Positions 51,588 through 59,468 of a stretch of DNA of 64,000 nt are shown here, in pieces. The position numbers and the translations under genes are program-made. Origin of the DNA: Acidimicrobiaceae bacterium. Its GTDB lineage: Bacteria > Actinomycetota > Acidimicrobiia > Acidimicrobiales > RAAP-2. The notes below the pieces were generated by a model. It had not been told where the DNA came from and searched no databases. It saw only the letters and a program-made list of their open reading frames with translations. Each line of letters opens with the position of its first letter. Positions within the stretch are counted from its first letter, which is position 1. The stretch spans positions 1-64,000 of the forward strand of contig PLRX01000036.1 in assembly GCA_003164095.1 (NCBI GenBank). The letters are read 5' to 3'.

Positions 51588-52139
51588 ATGAGCGTCGACG
51601 CCGTCACCTACCAGCAGCTGTCGTCCCGGCTGGAGATCGAGGACATCGACTTCGCCTCCTTCCGGGAGCGTCCGTTGCCCCCCGATGCACTGCGCTGCCT
51701 CCGGTACATGCACGACGTGGAGAGCCACACCGTGTGCTAGCTCCGTGACATCCTCGTGACGCGGGCCCACCGCGACCCCGACATCACCTCGTTCCTCACG
51801 TTGTGGAATTACGAGGAGTTCTGGCACGGCGACGCCATCGGCCGGGTGCTCGCCCCGCACGACGACGCCGCGACCGCCCGGATCGCCGCCCTCCGTCAGC
51901 ATCTCCCGAAGGGCGACCGGTGGCGGCCGCTGGGCTTCCAGCTCGCCCTCGGCGCTCACGCCCCACCTGGCCCCCGTGCACATGACGTGGCCCCCGTGCA
52001 CATGACGTGGGGCGCGGTCAACGAGTGGACCACGCAAGCCGCCTATGCCCGGCTGGCCAAGGTGGCCGACCACCCGACGTTGTCGGTCCTGCTCCGCCGC
52101 TTCTGGGCGCCGGTCGGTTCCGGCATCGCGGCAGCCTGA
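51588..52139 (+). pseudogene. Ferritin-like acyl-desaturase-type gene, broken by TAG and a 20-bp duplication
   Basis: Two same-frame pieces join into one protein: ...MHDVESHTVC, then TAG at 51738-51740, then LRDILVTRAHRDPDITSF. VESH and NYEEFWHG look like the first two diiron motifs. The stop most simply replaces a Tyr codon. An exact 20-bp tandem repeat at 51971-52010 changes the frame around VHMTWGAVNE, with a compensating indel just upstream. The C-terminus (RFWAPVGSGIAAA) lacks the final ExxH helix. Three separate lesions make a functional product unlikely. Family assignment is by motif only. Confidence 0.7.
51971..52010 (+). repeat. Exact 20-bp tandem duplication
   Basis: CCCCCGTGCACATGACGTGG occurs at 51971-51990 and again at 51991-52010. 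It lies inside the broken desaturase-type gene. The copy length, two modulo three, shifts the frame. Confidence 0.95.
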
Positions 52140-52200
52140 GGACCGGCCGATGTGCATCGGGGCGCATCGAACGGCCGGCCCGACGCGCCTTCGTGGTGCG

Positions 52201-52803
52201 GTGCGGGCGCAGGTCAACCGCGTCGCCGTCGTCGGCACCCTCCTGATCGTGCTCCCGGTGGTCATCGTCGCCGGGCGGGTGCGGCGGTTTGGACGCCGGG
52301 CGGGTGCGGCGGGGTGCGTGCGTGCTGGCCGCACTGTGCGGGGTCAGGTTCGAGGCCCGCGGCCGTCCGGGACCGGGTGGGTCGGTGGTCGTGGCGAACC
52401 ATTCGAGCCCGATGGACATCCCGGCGCTCCTCCGGGCGGATCCTGACGTGCGGTTCGTGGCGGCGGCGGACCTGTTCCGCATCCCGTTGCCGGCCTCGGC
52501 GATGGTGCGATCGGGACGCTACCCATCGACCGACGCGACCACGACCGGGCGACCGACCAGCTCGACGGCATGGTGGCGCGGGGCGATGCCGGCGGTCATG
52601 GCGACCTCGCGGTCTTCGCGGAAGGTGGGACCGCCACGCCCTCCGCGACCGTGTCCACGAGGTCGTCCGGGCTGCAGCCGAGGCCGCATGACGCCATCTG
52701 GACGGCCGGCCGGGGAACCGACCTGCACCATGCCGGTCCCCACCTGCTAGAACGGATGACAGTCGTCGGGTCGGCGGTGGCCCGACGGTGGATCGCCCGA
52801 TGA
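52201..52803 (+). pseudogene. PlsC-type 1-acylglycerol-3-phosphate acyltransferase remnant, frameshifted
   Basis: Frame 1 reads a membrane helix (VAVVGTLLIVLPVVIVAGRV). Frame 2 reads EARGRPGPGGSVVVANHSSPMDIPALL with the acyltransferase NHxxxxD box near 52397-52417 and FVAAADLFRIPLPAS. Frame 1 then resumes as GTLPIDRRDHDRA and LAVFAEGGTA. At least two frameshifts are needed to join these pieces, so the gene is dead. The ancestral product would have acylated lysophosphatidate at the membrane. Confidence 0.75.
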
Positions 52804-52819
52804 TCGAGGAGTGGGGGAC

Positions 52820-53647
52820 ATGACCAACCGCCGTCCGCAATTGCGCCGCGAGGAGACCCGGGCCCTGTTCGTCGAGGCCGGCCGTGCCATCCTCAAGGAG
52901 AACGGTCTGGGTGCCGGTGGGGACGTACTCACGCTGAAGCGGGCACGTGACCGGGTGGAGTCGGACTTCGGTGTCCGATTCGTCAACGCGTCCCTCATCG
53001 GCCGGATCTGGAGGGACCAGTTCGACTACCAGACCGAGGTCCTCGAGACGATCGCCGCCGACGACAGCATCGCCGAGGTCGAAGCATCGCTCGACCAGGT
53101 GACGTCGATGCTGGCGAACCTGGACGTGCGGTCGGCGTCCTCGCGCCGATGGTCGCTCCAGGAGATGTGCCGGGTCGTCAGTGCGGTTCACCTCGACACG
53201 CTCCGGGGGTCGACGGACTGGGCCCTGTGGATCGGCATCCTGGCCACGACCGCAGTGGGCTCCGACTCCTCGCGCCAGGAGCGGATCGATGCCTCCCTGC
53301 GGAAGTCCTACGAGGACGTCACCACCCAGATGGAGGCGATCTACTCGTCACTCCTCGAATTCATCCGCTACCGCGTCCGGCACGGGCTCACGGTCCGCCA
53401 GTTCGCCATCGCTGCGGCGGCGCTGACCGAGGGCTGCGTGCTGCGTGACCGCGTCGACTCGGTGGAGATGAACGGGATCGTCAGACCAACGGGTCGAATC
53501 GGCGAAGATCAGGAGTGGACGCTGTTCGGGCTCGCCCTCCACGGGTTGGCCGAGCAGTTCTTCGAGATCAACGTCGAGTGGGAGTTGGAGCACGCGCTGC
53601 TGCAGGCCCCCGACAGCGGACTGGCCGGCGACCCGGGACTCGCGTAG
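52820..53647 (+). CDS. TetR-like regulator, paralogue of the 49537 gene
   Basis: The 275 residues share layout and motifs with the 49537 product: REETRALFVEAGRAILKENG, NASLIGRIWRDQFDYQTEVL, LTVRQFAIAAAALTEG and DQEWTLFGLALHGLAEQFFEIN. Both are intact, unlike the genes between them, so they have been kept by selection or duplicated recently. Likely DNA-binding with an unknown ligand. ATG 52820 is used rather than GTG 52811. The third regulator follows 108 nt downstream. Confidence 0.72.
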   Translation: MTNRRPQLRREETRALFVEAGRAILKENGLGAGGDVLTLKRARDRVESDFGVRFVNASLIGRIWRDQFDYQTEVLETIAADDSIAEVEASLDQVTSMLANLDVRSASSRRWSLQEMCRVVSAVHLDTLRGSTDWALWIGILATTAVGSDSSRQERIDASLRKSYEDVTTQMEAIYSSLLEFIRYRVRHGLTVRQFAIAAAALTEGCVLRDRVDSVEMNGIVRPTGRIGEDQEWTLFGLALHGLAEQFFEINVEWELEHALLQAPDSGLAGDPGLA

Positions 53648-53755
53648 CCCGGAACGCCCGGCGGTGGCCACCGGGTGCCACAACGCTGCTGGACCGACAT
53701 CACCCGATCGGCGGACGGGACGCACCCCACAGGGCGTTCCGGGAACGGAGTCACC

Positions 53756-55111
53756 ATGGGCAGGACCGAACTCGATCCCCGTGCGGTGTCGCGGGTGATC
53801 GCCGCGTACGGGTTCGAGGCGCTCCGAGGCCGCAAGGGAACCGGATCGGGTGCCGCCCCCGCCCACCGACTCGCCGAGCTCCATCTCGACGGGTTCGACT
53901 CCGACAAGCGGACCGTGGCCAGGAAGGCCGCCCGGGGCATGCCGCCCGGCGCTCCTCCGGCGTCGACGGCCACGCCGTTCGACTTCGCCATGGCCGCCCA
54001 GTTCGACTGGTCGAGGAACGGCGGGCAAGCCAGCTTCCAGGCGGCACTGGAGATCATCGGCGAGGTGTTCCCCCCGCTCGGGCCCGAGGACCTGCTCGCC
54101 GCCATCGCGTCGCTGCTCCGCCTGACGGTCCAGGTCGAGCTCGACGATCCAGACGCTCGGTTCCTGACGGCGTCCGGCGTCCAGGCCGTGGCGCTCGACT
54201 ACATCCGGAGCCAGGGCATCCGGCAGGCCGCCGGACCGACATCCGGTCGAGCCGCCTCCGAGGAGTCGCTCGCGTGGGCTACATGGCTCGTCGAACAGCG
54301 GCGCCAGGAGTCGCGTCAGACATCGGGGGGCTACGAGGCGGTGCTGACCTTCGGTCTGCTCCTGCTCCGACGCCGGCCCAAGCCGGGGTACTCGATCACC
54401 GGGATCGTCCGCTCGGCCCAGTCGCTGTGGGTCGGCGGGATGCACCGGGCCTTCCTGGAACCGGAGCTGTACCCGGAGTACCACCGGAAGCGCCCGCCCG
54501 CCGAGGTGTCCGCGGCGACCGGGCTGCCTCCGGGGGACGGGCAGATCGAGCGCGCCATGATCGACCTGATCATCGGGATGACCGAGGAGAGCCTCTTCGC
54601 CGTCAATCGGAGCGACCTCGAGAGCAGGGTGATCGTCGATGCCCTCGACAACTACCGGACGGCGGGAAGCGCCGTCCGATTGGACGCGGTCACGGAGGCC
54701 ACGGGCGCGGACATGGCAGTGGTCAGGGAGCGGTTCCCGACCGACGAGGACCTTGCATCGGCATGCCTGCGCTGGCTGGCGGGGGAGTGGACGGGGTTCG
54801 ACGTGTTCGCACGCCAATTCCGGAACGCTGCGTCGGGGGGCGTCGTGATACTCCTCGACTGGGTGAGCGGCGTGAGGCGCGAGTACCCGGCCCTCCTCGA
54901 CGCGGCGGGCTTCGCCGCGGGAGACCCGGCGTTCGACGAGGTCGTCGCGTTCGTATCCGTCGTCCTCGGGCAGACGACCGCGGGGAGGAGTGCCGTGCCC
55001 AGCCCGGCTGATGTGAAGCGGGCCCGTGCCTGCGTGGGGGAGGCGGCCCGTGGAGGTGACTGGCGGGTGCTGGCCCGCCTCCCGGGCAGGCGATCCACTC
55101 CGGCGCGCTGA
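53756..55111 (+). CDS. Large regulator-like protein, possibly two HTH modules
   Basis: The 451 residues are helical throughout. The N-terminal part (ELDPRAVSRVIAAYGFEALRGRKG) could be a first HTH. Near residue 320-360, VRLDAVTEATGADMAVVRERFPTDEDLASACLRWL strongly resembles a TetR DNA-binding unit (helix-turn-helix ending in a FPTDEDL cap). No family is recognised. GGAG 5 nt before ATG 53756 replaces the track start at 53675. It follows two TetR-like genes, perhaps as one regulatory array. Confidence 0.55.
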   Translation: MGRTELDPRAVSRVIAAYGFEALRGRKGTGSGAAPAHRLAELHLDGFDSDKRTVARKAARGMPPGAPPASTATPFDFAMAAQFDWSRNGGQASFQAALEIIGEVFPPLGPEDLLAAIASLLRLTVQVELDDPDARFLTASGVQAVALDYIRSQGIRQAAGPTSGRAASEESLAWATWLVEQRRQESRQTSGGYEAVLTFGLLLLRRRPKPGYSITGIVRSAQSLWVGGMHRAFLEPELYPEYHRKRPPAEVSAATGLPPGDGQIERAMIDLIIGMTEESLFAVNRSDLESRVIVDALDNYRTAGSAVRLDAVTEATGADMAVVRERFPTDEDLASACLRWLAGEWTGFDVFARQFRNAASGGVVILLDWVSGVRREYPALLDAAGFAAGDPAFDEVVAFVSVVLGQTTAGRSAVPSPADVKRARACVGEAARGGDWRVLARLPGRRSTPAR

Positions 55112-55429
55112 CTGACCGGAACGGGTCGGACCCGCGAGCCACCGGGTGGTCACCACAAAATGCTCACTGGTGAGCATGGGACCGGGGTGACACTGGCGGT
55201 GGGCGGCGGACGCGCCTGCACTTGCGGCGGAGTGGGAGTTCGAGGGGGCCGGGCGGGAACCTCGGCGGGATGGCTGACGGTCGGCGGACCGGCGGCCCCC
55301 GCCCGGCCCTCTCCACTCCCCACCGGTCAGGACGCGGTGCTGCCAGGGATGCCGTGTCATCCGGATCCTGGCATGACATGCACGTCACGGGGCCCGACCT
55401 GGTCGCCGCAGGAGTCGCACACCAGGACG
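55112..55429 (+). other. Intergenic stretch without a gene
   Basis: About 320 bases hold only the 18-bp palindrome at 55160-55177. The track ORFs here are low-complexity Arg/Gly reads in several frames with no domain or ribosome-binding site. It is probably the eroded 5' part of the PaaI remnant that follows. Confidence 0.5.
55160..55177. promoter_or_regulatory. Operator-like palindrome ATGCTCAC-TG-GTGAGCAT
   Basis: Perfect 8-bp arms around TG. The loop is too short for an RNA hairpin, so a dimeric-regulator site is more likely. It lies 48 nt after the regulator gene and before the thioesterase remnant, perhaps its old operator. Confidence 0.4.
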
Positions 55430-55561
55430 AGACGGCTGACCGTGACCGGACGGACCATCCATGTCGGACGCAGCACGGCCACCGCGGAGGGCCGGGTCGA
55501 CTACGAGGACGGATGGTTGGTCGCGCACGCCACGACCACCTGCATCATCCTCCGGCCTTGA
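55430..55561 (+). pseudogene. C-terminal remnant of a PaaI-type thioesterase
   Basis: The frame ending at 55561 reads TGRTIHVGRSTATAEGRV followed by GWLVAHATTTCIIL, the last strands of a hot-dog thioesterase. Nothing upstream encodes the conserved helix and active-site half. The piece is therefore a relic, the third decayed acyl-lipid gene in this region. Confidence 0.6.
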
Positions 55562-55589
55562 ACGGCGCGACGGACTCGGCGTGACCCTG

Positions 55590-55618
55590 GGTGCCGGGTC
55601 GGGGTGGCACCCGGCACC
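55590..55618. terminator. Hairpin between the remnant and the GT gene
   Basis: GGTGCCGGGT / ACCCGGCACC (10 bp, 9-nt loop) lies 42 nt beyond the stop of the minus-strand glycosyltransferase gene. Confidence 0.5.
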
Positions 55619-55660
55619 TGTGATGCACCCGAGGTCCGACCGGGTCGGGCCACGTCGTGT

Positions 55661-57199
55661 TCAGCCGTAGTGGCGCAGGTCACTCCAGAATGACGACCAC
55701 GACCCACGGGGTCCTGTGCATGTCCAGATACCAGTTCCGTTCTCGTCGTTGTCCACGTTGTCCGGGCCGCGGATCGTTCCGCTGTACCGACAGTCGGCGA
55801 AGTGGGGGCGGAGCTGATCCACACTGCCGACGGCGATGACAACCTGGTCGAGCGCATCGCCGGGGCCCCAGAGCCAGTAGGTGTTGTGACCAGAGAGCGG
55901 TTCCGGGAGGCCGTAGCTCCGCCCGTAGACATCGAGCGCACCCGCCTCTCCATAGTTGGCCGTGAAGATCGAGGTCTCCTCGCGCTCCCGCACGGGTAGC
56001 CCGTCGTACACGGTAGCCACCTGCGCAGTGAGTCGAGGCCATCCGACCGTCTCTCCGAGGTCGTAGCTGGTCTTGTGCAAGAACGTCATCCGGGCGAAGG
56101 ATGACATCGGCAACACCGGCAGGACGAACGCCACCGTGAGCACCGCCCCGACGATCGGCGCGGCGAGCCAGAGCCTCCGGCGGGTCCGCGCCGATCGGTG
56201 GTGCTCGACCCAGCATCCTCCGGCCGCGAACAGGAGGGGAAGTGTCCCGGCTGTGTAGTACGGACGACCGGGAATCACCACGAACACGTACGCCACGACG
56301 AGCCCGATGGTGACCAGTGCGAAGTGGAGCTCCCGACGCTGCATCAGGTGGCGAATGCCGACGACCACGATCGGGAACGCCAGGAGTCCGACGAGGATCA
56401 CCTGGGCGGGCACGAAGCTCGCGTAGTCGCCCGATCCGGAGTGCTCGATGCGCAGCGAACGCGCCATCGCCAGACCCGGCAGGTTGTTCGTGAGCTGCCA
56501 CACCAGGTTCGGCGACCACAACACGAGGGCGACGCCACCCCCGATCCATGGCCACCGCGTCGCCAGCGCCGATCGGGCAGACGTGGCGAGGAGCCCGATA
56601 CCGAGGGCGATGCCGAAGAGGAGGATCAGGTCCTTGTTCTCCAGACCGATTCCGGCGACGAAGCCCACGGCCAGCCAGTAGCGCGGCCGTCCGTGCACGA
56701 CGGACCGCAGGACGAACAGGATCGCGAACGTCCAGGCAGCCAGGTCGTAGACCGTCGTGCCGGCAAGATGGGCTGATCCGAGCAGGATCGGGGTACACGC
56801 CATGGCGACTGCGGAGAGGAGTTGGGCAAACCTCTTTCCGCCGAGCTCCCCGGCGGTGAGGCCCGTGCCGACCACGACGACACCGCCCGCCAGGGCCGGA
56901 ACGACGCGGACGGCAGTGGGAGTGGTGCCGAGCAGGGTCGTGCCGAGCCGCGTCAGGAGCGGGGCCAACGGCGGTTGGTCGACGTAGCCGAATGCCGGGT
57001 GTCGACCGCTGGCGATGAAGTAGAGCTCGTCACGATGGAAGCCGTAGCGGGCGCTCACGCCCAGTTCCAGCGCGACCAGGGCACCAGCAACCCACCAGAC
57101 ACCGGTGTAGAGAGCGCGGTCCATCTGGCGATCCGTCTGCGAGCCTCGCCCCGCCACCTCAGCTACCGGCCCAGTTGGCGAATCGACGTCAGTCGACAC
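55661..57199 (-). CDS. ArnT/PMT-type membrane glycosyltransferase
   Basis: The 512 residues form about ten membrane helices. The early extracytoplasmic loop SARYGFHRDELYFIASG carries the acidic residue expected for a lipid-phosphate-sugar donor enzyme, and GYVDQPPLAPLLTRL follows. Such proteins transfer mannose or other sugars from polyprenyl-phosphate donors to proteins, lipids or cell-wall glycans. The acceptor is unknown. GTG 57199 has TACCAT 7 nt upstream. The C-terminal soluble part (residues about 410-512) is not recognised. Confidence 0.78.
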   Translation of the reverse strand: MSTDVDSPTGPVAEVAGRGSQTDRQMDRALYTGVWWVAGALVALELGVSARYGFHRDELYFIASGRHPAFGYVDQPPLAPLLTRLGTTLLGTTPTAVRVVPALAGGVVVVGTGLTAGELGGKRFAQLLSAVAMACTPILLGSAHLAGTTVYDLAAWTFAILFVLRSVVHGRPRYWLAVGFVAGIGLENKDLILLFGIALGIGLLATSARSALATRWPWIGGGVALVLWSPNLVWQLTNNLPGLAMARSLRIEHSGSGDYASFVPAQVILVGLLAFPIVVVGIRHLMQRRELHFALVTIGLVVAYVFVVIPGRPYYTAGTLPLLFAAGGCWVEHHRSARTRRRLWLAAPIVGAVLTVAFVLPVLPMSSFARMTFLHKTSYDLGETVGWPRLTAQVATVYDGLPVREREETSIFTANYGEAGALDVYGRSYGLPEPLSGHNTYWLWGPGDALDQVVIAVGSVDQLRPHFADCRYSGTIRGPDNVDNDENGTGIWTCTGPRGSWSSFWSDLRHYG

Positions 57200-57206
57200 C
57201 TCCCGG

Positions 57207-57212
57207 ATGGTA
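57207..57212 (-). promoter_or_regulatory. -10 box TACCAT for the GT gene
   Basis: On the minus strand TACCAT ends 7 nt before GTG 57199. Confidence 0.4.
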
Positions 57213-57415
57213 GCGATGGGACACTCGACGTGCTCGGCTCGACAACGGACACCCACGGGCAGGATCTCGGGTCGTCTGCAACCGGTGGCAGTCGCGCATC
57301 TGTCATGGCGCAAGGCGAGCTGGAGGTTGGCGTCGCTGCGACGTCGGCCGACGGGCCTGGAACCTACGGAGCACTCGGAGTCCGTTCGGAGCGGTCCGAG
57401 CCGCTGGCGAGCCGG

Positions 57416-58309
57416 TCAGTCCGCTCCTGGTCCGGACTCACTCGGGACGCAGAGGATGACGGCTCCCGAGTCCGAAGCCACCACCCACCTCGTTCCGAGA
57501 TGGACGACCTCGTAGCTGCTCCTGTCGCGACCAGTGGACCAGACCCCGTGCTCGAACGCTTGGATGTAGAACCGACGCATCGTGGGGGCGACCTGGGGGT
57601 CCTTGGTCCCACTGCCAAGGCATTTCGCGAATTGACTCGTCGCCATCGAGCTCATCCGTACGCGAGACGGATCGACAGTCGAGCGCAGGAGGTCGATCGG
57701 AAGCGGTTCCCCCCGATCGGGTGGACGAACGGCGCGCCCGGCGCCGAACCTCGACGGCTGGCGGGCGAACACCTGCGTGGGCGTCCGCTCGTAGTGCCGA
57801 GTCCGGTAGCCGACGACGGTCCGGCCGTTCGGACTCAGATAGATCGTGAACTTCTCAGCGGTCAGCGTCAGTCGGCCGGAATCCTGCCGCACGACACCAC
57901 CCTTCTCCACCGCCTTTGCCGCCAGGAAGCGGATCTCTCGAATCGCGACCTCGGGCAGGACCTGGTGGCGGGTGGTGAATGCGCGCTGAGCTGTCGCCGA
58001 CACCAGAAGCGACCCACTGTGGATCGGGGGAATGACGTCGTCGACATACTCGTCGTCATCGTCGTCATCGTCGTCATCGATCAGATCGAAGTCTTCGTCG
58101 ACAGTCAGTCGCGGCCTGGCGATCCCCATCGGGAGGGAGGTGCGGCCGGGGGCCATCCTCTCGGGTTGGGGTGGAACGACGTGTTCCGGGATGCCACAGT
58201 TCTGGGCGTCGATGGCCACCGGGCGATCACAATCTGCTCCGGTGAGCTCACGGCAGCGAAGTTTTGGAGACGTCACGACGGGCTCGTCTGCATCCCGCCA
58301 GAATGCCAT
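57416..58309 (-). CDS. Hypothetical protein with an Asp run
   Basis: The 297 residues have an N-terminal Cys-containing region, a short acidic segment with nine consecutive Asp (encoded by GATGAC repeats), and a compact middle domain (TRHQVLPEVAIREIRFLAAKAVE...SPNGRTVVGYRTRHYERTP). I recognise no family, but the strand pattern and the R-H-Y-E-R motif recall small endoribonuclease-like toxin folds; this is only an impression. Start ATG 58309 lacks a clear ribosome-binding site, so a later start such as 58128 is possible. Third codon positions are still GC-rich. Confidence 0.45.
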   Translation of the reverse strand: MAFWRDADEPVVTSPKLRCRELTGADCDRPVAIDAQNCGIPEHVVPPQPERMAPGRTSLPMGIARPRLTVDEDFDLIDDDDDDDDDEYVDDVIPPIHSGSLLVSATAQRAFTTRHQVLPEVAIREIRFLAAKAVEKGGVVRQDSGRLTLTAEKFTIYLSPNGRTVVGYRTRHYERTPTQVFARQPSRFGAGRAVRPPDRGEPLPIDLLRSTVDPSRVRMSSMATSQFAKCLGSGTKDPQVAPTMRRFYIQAFEHGVWSTGRDRSSYEVVHLGTRWVVASDSGAVILCVPSESGPGAD

Positions 58310-58539
58310 GACTCGAACCGGTCAGAAGCCCTCGACCGTCGGGGCTATGAGGCAGGCGAGTGTCGGGAGCTTCCGAGTCGGCACAGTGGAGCATCGCCCG
58401 AGGGGGTCTCGTTCGAGTGCACTCGGCGTGGGCTGATGCACGATCTATACGCGGAACCCGACACGGAGGTTCACGCGGAAGTCCCGCCCACGTGGGAGGG
58501 GGCCAACACGTCTGGTGACTGGGCGCAGCGGATCTCTCG

Positions 58540-58573
58540 GAACGCGTAAGGGCCGTTTTCAGAACGCGTAAGG
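58540..58573. repeat. Two GAACGCGTAAGG direct repeats, 22-bp period
   Basis: Copies at 58540-58551 and 58562-58573 are identical and each contains the palindrome ACGCGT. The two-turn spacing suggests a regulator site rather than chance. Confidence 0.6.
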
Positions 58574-58634
58574 TTCGCGTAGCTCTGATTGTGCTGCCCG
58601 TACCCAATCTCCCGTTCTGCGAGACATGACTCTC

Positions 58635-58670
58635 CCCAGGGACCTTTGCCCTTTCCCTTCAGTCCCTGGG
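58635..58670. terminator. Hairpin CCCAGGGAC / GTCCCTGGG
   Basis: 9-bp stem with an 18-nt pyrimidine-rich loop, upstream of the secreted-protein remnant. It could end transcription arriving from the left on the plus strand. Confidence 0.4.
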
Positions 58671-58726
58671 CGCTCGCGCCGATGATCAGCCGCGCATTCG
58701 GCGCAAGGCGATGAGCGAAGGTCGGT

Positions 58727-59233
58727 GTGGGACTTCAGAAGCGATTCAACCGTGGGCGGTCGCGTGGGCGCTGTCGGAGCTCGATCCGGCGGATTGCCAT
58801 GCTCACATTCGTCGGCCTGATTGCCATGCCTGCTGTGGGAGCGCTTGGCCTGGCGTCAGGCCAAGATTCCGCATTCGCCGCCGTGTCGGCGAATCCCCTG
58901 GCAGGAGACCACCAACGCGGAGCTGTTGCGCACGTGCTCCGTCCGATGGACGTCAGTGTTCTCTCTGACATCCCGAATCCGGCAGCCAACCCAAGCGACC
59001 GACCTGCGTGGTCATCGTGTGCCCGCGGCGCCGACATGGACAACTCCCCAAAGTGCACCAGCGTCGTTCTCACCTACATCGACGTCGGTCGCGCGAACAT
59101 CGGAGTCAAGCCGATGGTGGCTGGCTGCTTCCGATGGCGGCATCTTCGCCTTCGATGCACCGTTCTTGGGGGCGGGAAGACCGAACTTGACTCATCCGGC
59201 AGCGCGAATCTTTGGGCACCACAACGTGACTGA
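58727..59233 (+). pseudogene. Secreted protein, frameshifted, with DGGIFAF-repeat remnant
   Basis: GTG 58727 begins an Arg-rich signal peptide (to about AFA near residue 51), then a short domain with LTYIDVGRANIGVKPMV. From about 59120 the sense continues in another frame as AASDGGIFAFDAPFLGAG, the repeat unit of secreted multi-repeat proteins known from Acidimicrobiia-like genomes. The annotated frame ends in unrelated sequence. One frameshift and loss of the repeat array make it a pseudogene. Confidence 0.55.
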
Positions 59234-59468
59234 ATGCAAGCAACCACCACAGGAGCGGAGAGGCCTTCCTTCGCCATCGACATCCACCAGCCGCCCGAGG
59301 CGGATGACGTGCTCAGCCACTCCTGGGGGTGCTGCGAACCAACGGGAACAGGCCCAACCGCGGACTCCTATCCCACCACCGGACTCAGCACGCCGCACAC
59401 TAGGCTCCGACTGGGCAGCCTGCCCGTGGGCCGGGCTCGAAAAGCAAGAGCGGAAGGAATTTCGAACA

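Larger units (their letters stand above)
58310..58726 (+). other. Intergenic stretch with repeats and hairpin, no gene seen
   Basis: About 420 bases with clearly lower GC. It contains two GAACGCGTAAGG repeats, a 9-bp hairpin and no ORF with a credible start and domain. It may be the junction of the island-like region. Confidence 0.5.

Noticed and set aside
55160-55561. 133-aa ORF starting at the palindrome
   Set aside because: Only the last 44 codons resemble a thioesterase; the rest is low complexity without a start signal, so it is listed as a remnant.
56822-58549. 575-aa plus-strand ORF over the GT and Asp-run genes
   Set aside because: No domain, no ribosome-binding site, and antisense to better supported genes.
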